Shown one piece after another: positions 1-5,052 of a DNA stretch of 5,052 bases (within the stretch, counting starts at the first letter, position 1; each line of letters opens with the position of its first letter). The notes under the pieces were generated by a model. That model was given only the letters and a program-made list of their open reading frames with translations, did no database searches and was not told the DNA's origin. This DNA is from Thiothrix sp. Lineage in GTDB: Bacteria > Pseudomonadota > Gammaproteobacteria > Thiotrichales > Thiotrichaceae. Where the stretch lies: the NCBI GenBank assembly GCA_011375245.1, contig DRMA01000015.1, positions 1 to 5,052 of the forward strand, in the 5' to 3' direction. Made by a program: the position numbers and the translations under genes.

Positions 1-28
1 AAAACATTACAATAAATCCCCCCTTCAA

Positions 29-59
29 TAACGGACGCAAAAACACATCGCGTCCGTTA
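29..59 (-). terminator. Strong hairpin just after the membrane-protein gene, possible transcription end
   Basis: A perfect 10-bp inverted repeat, TAACGGACGC (29-38) and GCGTCCGTTA (50-59), with an 11-base loop. It begins 8 bases beyond the stop codon of the large gene. Its position and stability suit a terminator or a 3' stability element. Neither strand has a U-tract after the stem (on the minus strand the next bases are TTGAAGGGG), so a standard Rho-independent terminator is not fully met. Confidence 0.45.
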
Positions 60-66
60 AACACCC

Positions 67-3000
67 TTATTTAGCAGCAGCTCCAGACTTTTCTTCACTT
101 TCAACGGCCTTAGCCCGCCACAACTCATCACTACTCACACGCTCCCATCCCCAACGTAACCAGCCGAGTAAGGTAAACGCTAACCACAATGCCCACAGCA
201 ACATTAATAAGCGATACACCAATAATGGGACACTAATCACCCACGGTTGTGCCAATACACTGGCATTGCGATCTTGAAACCAGTGTAGGCTATTGCCGTA
301 CGAGCTATTGCCCACAATTTGCATCTCAGGTTGTCCCAATAAGCCTTTGGCGACGGAACCAAATAATACGACTAAGGCAACTACGGTCAATAGTGCTAAG
401 CCAACTTGTAAACCATTAAACGCAAAGCGAGATAATTGTGGGGCAAAAGTTTCTTTTTTAGCTAATAACACCAACCATGCGATCACAATCAGCATTAATA
501 ACGGTTCGGTTTGGCTTAAGCCAACGCCGAGTAAAAACCATTGCCATGTTTTAATCGGGGCTAACTCGCTACGACCCAGTAAGATTGAACCGAGTAAAAT
601 CACAATTAATACGCCCCAAATTAGCACGGCAGGGCCGAGTTGTGGCCCTTCTGCCCAGAGTACCCAGCGATCTTTTGGCAAGGATAAATGGATGCTGCTA
701 TTCACATTGGCAACGCCTAAATCAACGGGAGAAACCTGAAACAATAGCTTATTATTATGCGGTTCGCGCCATTCCAAGGTGATTTGTTGCTGGCGTGGCT
801 CAACGGGTAAGGTGACTTTATTGCCACGCTGTTGCACGGGTTGTTTTTTACCATCAATGGCAACCGATTGTAATTGTGCGTGTTCGGGTAAGTGCAACGT
901 ATGTTGTGTGCCTTGACTGCTGCGTAAGCTAAACGCAAGTTTGACATCATCGGAACGTTTGCCCACATTAATACTCAGTTTGCTGTTATTAACCGTGAGC
1001 GTTTGCCCTTCGACCCCTGTTGGCCGTGAGACGGTAAATTGCACACTTTCTTTCATCCATGGCTTCCATGTGGGTAACCATGAGCCATCATTTTGTTGAT
1101 GATGAATTACAGGAATGCCTTTCATCTCAATATGCCACATCGGGCTGGTTTCTACTTCCCATGTTTCAATAAAACCCAGTTGATCACTGGCTTGTAAGCT
1201 AAAGCTTTTTTGAATGGGTAAACGCGATTGCCAATGCAAGGTGGTTTGATTTGCGTTCATATTAATGCGCAAGGCGTTATTTTTAACCCGTAGATTTTCA
1301 GTGAGTACAGACTCGCCTGTTAATAACGGAATATTCATCGCAATAGGCTGTCCACTGGGGGATAAGCGCTGTACGGTGGTATCAACTGTCCAATCTAAAC
1401 CAAGATGTAAGGTGCGTTTGACGCTGACAAAGGCAGGTAATAAACCATTGCCTTGACTGAGCATATCATTGTCAGCATTTGTTGTAGATTGCTTGTTTAA
1501 CACACGATTGAGTTGCAGTTGTACACTGGGTACACCGTTATCTTGAATGCCATCAACGCTCCAATACTCACTTTGCCATTCAACATAATGTGGTTTGAGC
1601 GGTAATAACAACGGTACTTGAGCGCTGTGTGGTAGCTTTCCCATAAAGGTAACTGTGTGTATACCTTGGCTAATACCTAACAATAATTCGCCTTCAGCAT
1701 TGCGGGATAAGCTGGTTGCTGCCTCGCCATCGACTAAGACTTGCTCAGGTGACCACGTTTTACGACTGCCAGGGAGTGGAATAATCGTATGCGCAGCGGC
1801 ATGAACTTGTAATCGACCTTGTAAGGCTTTCTCATCCATATGCAAACTTAAACGTTCAATTTGCGCACATTGTGGTAAACATTCGTTAGGTGCTAATAAA
1901 CGTGTTTTCAGTTGTTGTAATATTTCGGTAGAGGGAATGGTTTCGGCGTTACTTTCATGGCTAGGCATAAACAATAACGGTAGTAATAAACCTGTCGCAA
2001 TAAGATTAACATTACTGGTCTTGCCTTTATTACCTTTACCACCTTTTTTCAATTTTTTCGGTTTTTTAAGGGTTTTTATCAATTCAACAAAAGACAGCGA
2101 ATTTTTGCTTAATAAACGCCATGTGAGTGGAATTAATAATAAGATACCCAACATTTTCAATAATAAGTTAATCGCAGGTGAAATCAGAACTAAATCAAGT
2201 GTTTCATCTTTTTCCACAGGGCCGCTCCATGTAATATTGACTTGATTCCATTGCCAGTTAGGTAGCCCTGGCCCTGTTTGAATATTGGCTTTTGGGTCGA
2301 TTTCTTTGAGGACTTTTTGTTGTTTACGATAAGATTTATTAGCACGTTTTTTTGCGTAAATATTATCGGATGTTAACGATGAACCACTTGCTATTTTAGG
2401 CATCATTTGGCGCATTGGAGTAGGCGCTCGGTTCATTTGCTGTATTTGTTCCATAGGGGCTTCAGCTTTCATCAATATCTGATCATTATTATTATCCGCT
2501 GTATAGCTATTTTCACTGGAAAACCACGGTTTTTCTAGTTGTGGATACAAGCCCATACGCACTTCATTAACCATAAATGGCATAATAATCAACAGTAAAA
2601 CCAGAAAACTCAGGTTGCGATAACTACGAATAAGGGTTTTAAATAAGCCATCAGGCAATACACGTAATAAGGTAACAGCGGCAATAAGGTTTAACCAAAT
2701 AAACCGTGGTGCATTAGCTTCATGCCAGACTAATGCCAAGGTGATGAGCGCCAATACGCCCCATTGCCACTGCCATAAACGTGCAACTGCAACGGCTGTA
2801 ATTAACACTAAAAAGAGGTCGAGCAATGTCCATTGTTGTAGCCATGTATTCGGCGTATTGTCCATGCCCCATGCGGAGAATAAGCGCCAGCCTGGGGGTA
2901 AATGCAAGGTTGCATTCACATGGGTAAAATCATGATCCCAGCCACTCACAGGTAGCTTGGAACGGTCGGCTTGATAACGGCTATCAGCTTGTAAATTCAG

Positions 3001-4251
3001 CTCACCGCGACGCACTTCAACACCTTTGAGTTCAGAGCTTTGGCGTTGGGTAATAAACTGGGGATTAGCATCAATCAATACGCGCCCGAGTTGTAAGGCA
3101 GGCAAGGCTTCTAAACGCCAGCCTTGGGTCATGCTGCCACGAATCGCATCACGAAAGGTATACGCATTACCATCAAAATCGAGCCATAAATCACGCTTTA
3201 AAGAAAGCTTATCAGGCTCTGGCGATGGGTTGCCACGACGGAGTACTTTTAACTGCATGGTTTGTTTAGCGGACATGCGGTACGCTGGCAAGGCTTGCCA
3301 TTTTGTTGGTAAATTGGTTTGACGGGGCGAGATGCTATTGACCCCTTGGACTTGTACCAGACGCAGTTGGTTATGCGCTTCAAACACCCAAATTTCTTCA
3401 CTTGGCCATTGTGTTTTTGCGACAGGTTTTGGCATGGCTAATGTCGTTAACGGCTGTTGACTCCGACCTGTGAGGGTAATGCTCCATTGCCCTGAACGTA
3501 ATTGCACACGCATTGTGCCATTGTGATCAAGACGCGCAGGTAATTTGCTATCTAAACGGAGTGCGGTAAACCCCTCAAGCAAGCTTTGATTGAGTTCGAT
3601 GTCGCGCTGCCGTCCTGATACGCGCAAATCAATGCGAGTGACGACTTGCATAGGGTGTGCATCAATAATTTTACGATAGACCTGAATATCTAAACTATCC
3701 CGCTCGCCTGCTTGCTTTTGACGGCTATTCAACCATAAACGTCCTTGTTGGTTAATCTCTGGCATTTGCACCGCTTTGCCATTCAAGGTGACATTAACAA
3801 TCCCCGTTTCAGGGGTAATTGATAAAGCTTTTGGGATCTTGCTCCAGAGGAACGTACCCTGTACTCGTTGTGTTCCCACGGCTAGTTTTACCGCAGGAAA
3901 ACCATTATGTTGTAACACCGTTGCAGGCTCTTCATTAACCAATACACTTTGTGGCCATGTTTTCTTGCTGCCGGGGAGACGTACGATGCTTTCTTTATAC
4001 ACTTGCCATGTTTGCGTAAATTGTCCCTGTTGGTCATTTAAGTTTAAGGTTAACGTCGATGGCCAGACACAGTTACTGCTTTTGTCGTTGTAAAGAAAGG
4101 GGCAGTCACGTTGGTCTTGATCTTCTAACACCCAGTTTACCCATGGTTTTAATGGCGTTGGAATATCGTCATCGGTAAGGGGTGGCGCAGCCATTACTGT
4201 GCTGCTAAAACTGAGCAGCATAAGGCTAAACAAGAGTCGAATCAGTCGCAT
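67..4251 (-). CDS. Very large inner-membrane protein of unknown function, built as an internal duplication
   Basis: A 1394-residue protein that I do not recognise as a named family. Residues 1-21 form a typical signal peptide (basic MRLIR start, Leu-rich core, VMA|A cleavage site). Residues 22-470 are a periplasmic, apparently beta-rich domain with C50, C61 and LPGSKKTW (92-99). Hydrophobic helices lie at about 474-492, 496-511, 516-532 and 545-562. A polar, Met-rich loop (563-686) precedes a fifth helix (687-711). A Lys-rich segment (727-743) leads to a second signal-like hydrophobic segment (746-769). The order then repeats: domain 770-1200 with C791, C795 and LPGSRKTW (826-833), helices near 1206-1226, 1234-1246, 1249-1264 and 1279-1301, a short loop, a helix at 1338-1364 and a basic cytoplasmic tail. 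Positive charges at 712-743 and in the tail agree with both being cytoplasmic. No enzymatic motif is visible; an envelope scaffold, sensor or transport-associated role is only a guess. The start is supported by a signal peptide and an AAAGGA ribosome binding site. Codon use looks uniform throughout. Confidence 0.93.
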   Translation of the reverse strand: MRLIRLLFSLMLLSFSSTVMAAPPLTDDDIPTPLKPWVNWVLEDQDQRDCPFLYNDKSSNCVWPSTLTLNLNDQQGQFTQTWQVYKESIVRLPGSKKTWPQSVLVNEEPATVLQHNGFPAVKLAVGTQRVQGTFLWSKIPKALSITPETGIVNVTLNGKAVQMPEINQQGRLWLNSRQKQAGERDSLDIQVYRKIIDAHPMQVVTRIDLRVSGRQRDIELNQSLLEGFTALRLDSKLPARLDHNGTMRVQLRSGQWSITLTGRSQQPLTTLAMPKPVAKTQWPSEEIWVFEAHNQLRLVQVQGVNSISPRQTNLPTKWQALPAYRMSAKQTMQLKVLRRGNPSPEPDKLSLKRDLWLDFDGNAYTFRDAIRGSMTQGWRLEALPALQLGRVLIDANPQFITQRQSSELKGVEVRRGELNLQADSRYQADRSKLPVSGWDHDFTHVNATLHLPPGWRLFSAWGMDNTPNTWLQQWTLLDLFLVLITAVAVARLWQWQWGVLALITLALVWHEANAPRFIWLNLIAAVTLLRVLPDGLFKTLIRSYRNLSFLVLLLIIMPFMVNEVRMGLYPQLEKPWFSSENSYTADNNNDQILMKAEAPMEQIQQMNRAPTPMRQMMPKIASGSSLTSDNIYAKKRANKSYRKQQKVLKEIDPKANIQTGPGLPNWQWNQVNITWSGPVEKDETLDLVLISPAINLLLKMLGILLLIPLTWRLLSKNSLSFVELIKTLKKPKKLKKGGKGNKGKTSNVNLIATGLLLPLLFMPSHESNAETIPSTEILQQLKTRLLAPNECLPQCAQIERLSLHMDEKALQGRLQVHAAAHTIIPLPGSRKTWSPEQVLVDGEAATSLSRNAEGELLLGISQGIHTVTFMGKLPHSAQVPLLLPLKPHYVEWQSEYWSVDGIQDNGVPSVQLQLNRVLNKQSTTNADNDMLSQGNGLLPAFVSVKRTLHLGLDWTVDTTVQRLSPSGQPIAMNIPLLTGESVLTENLRVKNNALRINMNANQTTLHWQSRLPIQKSFSLQASDQLGFIETWEVETSPMWHIEMKGIPVIHHQQNDGSWLPTWKPWMKESVQFTVSRPTGVEGQTLTVNNSKLSINVGKRSDDVKLAFSLRSSQGTQHTLHLPEHAQLQSVAIDGKKQPVQQRGNKVTLPVEPRQQQITLEWREPHNNKLLFQVSPVDLGVANVNSSIHLSLPKDRWVLWAEGPQLGPAVLIWGVLIVILLGSILLGRSELAPIKTWQWFLLGVGLSQTEPLLMLIVIAWLVLLAKKETFAPQLSRFAFNGLQVGLALLTVVALVVLFGSVAKGLLGQPEMQIVGNSSYGNSLHWFQDRNASVLAQPWVISVPLLVYRLLMLLWALWLAFTLLGWLRWGWERVSSDELWRAKAVESEEKSGAAAK
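142..1881 (-). repeat. Second copy of the duplicated module (residues 791-1370)
   Basis: The second diverged copy. Counterparts of the first copy's landmarks are: the Cys pair C791 and C795; LPGSRKTW followed by VLVDGEAAT (826-846); GIHTVTFMG (863-871); IETWEVETSPMW and MKGI (1028-1046); SWLPTWKPW (1057-1065); SVAIDGKKQ (1129-1137); VNSSIHLSLPKDRWVLWAEG (1183-1202); then helices near 1206-1226, 1234-1246, 1249-1264 and 1279-1301, a loop of only about 36 residues and the last helix at 1338-1364. The domain is somewhat shorter than copy one. The conserved order from the Cys pair to the last helix indicates duplication of a whole membrane-anchored protein and not just one domain. Confidence 0.78.
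1945..2016 (-). other. Internal signal-peptide-like segment at the junction of the two copies
   Basis: Residues 746-769 follow a Lys/Gly-rich stretch and contain a Leu-rich core (about 749-761) and a polar end with S-N-A before E770. This is the n-h-c layout of a Sec signal peptide, in the middle of the protein and exactly where the second copy begins. Topology requires it to cross the membrane from cytoplasm to periplasm. No ATG, GTG or TTG codon is available just before it, so it is not an independent start. Whether signal peptidase cuts here cannot be told from sequence. Confidence 0.65.
2119..4104 (-). repeat. First copy of the duplicated module (residues 50-711)
   Basis: The first of two diverged copies within the large protein. 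Landmarks shared with the second copy, in the same order: a Cys pair (C50, C61); LPGSKKTW followed by VLVNEEPAT (92-111); a Gly-x-x-x-Val-x-Gly strand (126-132); EEIWVFEAHNQ and VQGV (285-304); a Leu-Pro-x-x-Trp stretch near 314-318; RVLIDANPQ (390-398); VNATLHLPPGWRLFSAWG (445-462); then four helices, an external loop and a fifth helix (687-711). The external loop of this copy is about 125 residues, far longer than in the second copy. The alignment was made by eye; similarity is moderate and spread over the whole unit. Confidence 0.8.
4189..4251 (-). other. N-terminal signal peptide of the large membrane protein
   Basis: Residues 1-21 show a basic N-region (R2, R5), a hydrophobic core rich in Leu and Phe (6-15) and a Ser/Thr-containing C-region ending in V-M-A before A22. 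This predicts Sec export and cleavage by signal peptidase I, placing residues 22-470 in the periplasm. There is no lipobox Cys near the site, so a lipoprotein is excluded. Confidence 0.85.
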
Positions 4252-4259
4252 ATTGTGTA

Positions 4260-4265
4260 TCCTTT
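4260..4265 (-). promoter_or_regulatory. Ribosome binding site of the large membrane protein
   Basis: AAAGGA on the minus strand, 8 bases before the ATG at 4249-4251. It is a good Shine-Dalgarno match at normal spacing and fixes the start codon together with the signal peptide that follows. Confidence 0.75.
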
Positions 4266-4274
4266 AGAGAGTGT

Positions 4275-4297
4275 TCTTCTACCTTGAGCATAGAAGA
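4275..4297 (-). other. Small hairpin between kptA and the membrane-protein gene
   Basis: A 7-bp perfect inverted repeat, TCTTCTA (4275-4281) and TAGAAGA (4291-4297), with a 9-base loop. It lies between the kptA stop and the next ribosome binding site. It is AT-rich and is not followed by a U-run, so it is unlikely to stop transcription. At most it may affect mRNA stability between the two genes. Confidence 0.35.
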
Positions 4298-4307
4298 GAA
4301 TAGGGTG

Positions 4308-4883
4308 TTATTTCTTATTATTGTTATTTTTGTAGCTGAATTGCACCGAAAAATAGCGTGGCGGTACATGTTCAACCAGCCATACACCATTTGCTGAACA
4401 GTAAAAGACATGCCCATCCTTATGCATCGTGCTGGCATCAATGGTTAAAATAACGGGCTTTCCATGCCTAGAACCAACATTGTGGGCGGTTTGTTTATCC
4501 AACGACAAGTGTACATGATGGCGATTGCGCCTTAGCAAGCCTTGTTCATTAATATAGGGGAGGAAACGTGATGCTGTGCCATGATAGAGCAACTTCGGGG
4601 GATTTTGCGCTTCAAGTTGTAAATCAAGTTCAACCGAATGCCCTTGATTGGCACGAATACGACTTTTATCGTCATTAAACGTGTAACGTTGTTTATCATT
4701 GTTACTAACGAGGTATTCAAGTTGGGTGAAGCTCAATGAATGACCATTGCGTTTGAGTCCTGCAAGTAGTTCATCAACCGCAGCCCAACCGAATGCATCA
4801 AGTTCAATGCCTATTTTTTGTGGGTTGTGGCGTAGGATTAGGCTAAGAAATTTTCCAGTGCGTTTTTGTTGTTGTGCGTTCAT
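4308..4883 (-). CDS. kptA: RNA 2'-phosphotransferase, Tpt1/KptA family
   Basis: A complete 191-residue KptA/Tpt1 enzyme, close to the usual length of bacterial members. The family removes an internal RNA 2'-phosphate by transfer to NAD+, releasing nicotinamide and forming ADP-ribose 1'',2''-cyclic phosphate, in the cytoplasm. The N-terminal lobe shows LSLILRH (13-19), IGIELD and GW (24-33), then RIRANQGHS (75-83). The C-terminal ADP-ribosyltransferase-like lobe shows LYHGTA (99-104), HVHLS (123-127), GSRHGKPV (137-144) and GVWL with VPPRY (166-177). The family's Arg-His-Arg-Arg catalytic set corresponds to R18, H19, R77 and R139, all present, so the enzyme should be active. The start is the first ATG after an in-frame stop and sits 12 residues before the first conserved motif, although its ribosome binding site is weak. 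The C-terminus is a low-complexity Asn/Lys tail. In eukaryotes the enzyme finishes tRNA splicing; its bacterial substrate is not settled. The large membrane-protein gene follows after 56 bases, so co-transcription is plausible. Confidence 0.96.
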   Translation of the reverse strand: MNAQQQKRTGKFLSLILRHNPQKIGIELDAFGWAAVDELLAGLKRNGHSLSFTQLEYLVSNNDKQRYTFNDDKSRIRANQGHSVELDLQLEAQNPPKLLYHGTASRFLPYINEQGLLRRNRHHVHLSLDKQTAHNVGSRHGKPVILTIDASTMHKDGHVFYCSANGVWLVEHVPPRYFSVQFSYKNNNNKK

Positions 4884-4918
4884 ATCATTATTTTGTGAGT
4901 TTTTTAGTTGTGGTTTCG

Positions 4919-4924
4919 TTTATA
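4919..4924 (-). promoter_or_regulatory. Weak -10-like element upstream of kptA
   Basis: TATAAA on the minus strand, 35 bases before the kptA ATG, a reasonable place for a -10 box. No convincing -35 hexamer is found 16-18 bases further upstream. The call rests on position and AT-richness alone. Confidence 0.25.
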
Positions 4925-5003
4925 ACGTATTTACCATCTTAGGACTCTAAAAAATGATTAGCTACTTATTTAAGCTGGGAGCTTCGTATTGTTATCTTTT
5001 ACC

Positions 5004-5043
5004 TTATTCCCGTACCCTTCGACTACGCTCAGGGTACTAATAA
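5004..5043. repeat. REP-like imperfect palindrome in intergenic DNA
   Basis: GTACCCT (5012-5018) pairs with AGGGTAC (5031-5037) around a 12-base loop. The stem resumes outside an internal bulge as TTATT (5004-5008) with AATAA (5039-5043). The core CCCTTCGACTACGCTCAGGG resembles short dispersed extragenic palindromes common in many bacterial genomes, and its minus strand carries a GTAG tetranucleotide as in several REP families. One copy is visible here, so repetition is inferred from resemblance. Confidence 0.5.
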
Positions 5044-5052
5044 CTAGCTCTC

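Larger units (their letters stand above)
4884..5052. other. Intergenic region upstream of kptA
   Basis: This AT-rich stretch has no supportable gene. Besides the REP-like palindrome and the -10-like element, it contains a small hairpin, AAGCT (4972-4976) and AGCTT (4980-4984), around GGG. The neighbour to the right lies outside the window. Confidence 0.6.

Noticed and set aside
293..739. A 148-residue plus-strand reading frame
   Set aside because: It lies wholly inside the long minus-strand gene, its product has no recognisable domain, and its composition looks like an antisense shadow.
2044..2067. Programmed -1 ribosomal frameshift site
   Set aside because: The A6 runs are framed as AAA AAA preceded by T or G, so tRNA re-pairing after a -1 slip would be poor; no canonical heptamer or downstream structure was found.
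1937..2245. A 102-residue plus-strand frame with a hydrophobic start
   Set aside because: It is the antisense of the membrane and Lys-rich linker region; the Leu/Pro/Phe runs come from reading the complement of those codons.
3776..4093. A 105-residue Cys-rich plus-strand frame
   Set aside because: It is antisense to the first periplasmic domain and has no family motif.
4226..4441. A minus-strand frame overlapping the 3' end of kptA and the start of the large gene
   Set aside because: It overlaps two well-supported genes out of frame and its product matches nothing recognisable.
4747..4950. A plus-strand frame with a Phe/Cys-rich tail at the kptA start
   Set aside because: It is mostly antisense to kptA and extends over its upstream region, with no independent support.
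1..5052. CRISPR array, tRNA or rRNA gene, insertion sequence, defence system
   Set aside because: No spaced direct repeats, cloverleaf or rRNA-like sequence, transposase, or defence motifs were seen; the two genes account for nearly all of the window.

Overview
The window comes from a moderately AT-rich bacterial genome. A proteobacterium, probably a gammaproteobacterium, fits the Gram-negative style inner-membrane protein with a cleavable signal peptide and large periplasmic domains, but nothing here fixes the genus. Both genes are on the minus strand, so the layout runs right to left.

The right edge (4884-5052) holds no gene. It has a REP-like imperfect palindrome at 5004-5043 and only a weak promoter candidate in front of the first gene. 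Then comes kptA (4308-4883), a complete Tpt1/KptA-family RNA 2'-phosphotransferase with all four expected catalytic residues. After a 56-base gap with a small hairpin and a clear ribosome binding site, a 1394-residue inner-membrane protein (67-4251) fills most of the window. The gene ends 8 bases before a perfect 10-bp hairpin at 29-59, which has no U-tract.

The large protein is the main point of interest. I do not recognise it as a named family, but its architecture is readable. It is an internal duplication of one module: a secretion signal, a periplasmic domain of roughly 430 residues that appears beta-rich and opens with a Cys pair and an LPGS(K/R)KTW motif, four membrane helices, a periplasmic loop and a fifth helix. 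The second copy is introduced by a Lys-rich cytoplasmic linker and a second signal-peptide-like segment, as if two paralogous genes had been fused. The only four cysteines sit as one pair at the start of each copy, and the first copy alone carries a methionine-rich periplasmic loop.

The two genes are close enough to be co-transcribed, but nothing in the sequence links an RNA-modifying enzyme to an envelope protein functionally. The adjacency may be accidental.
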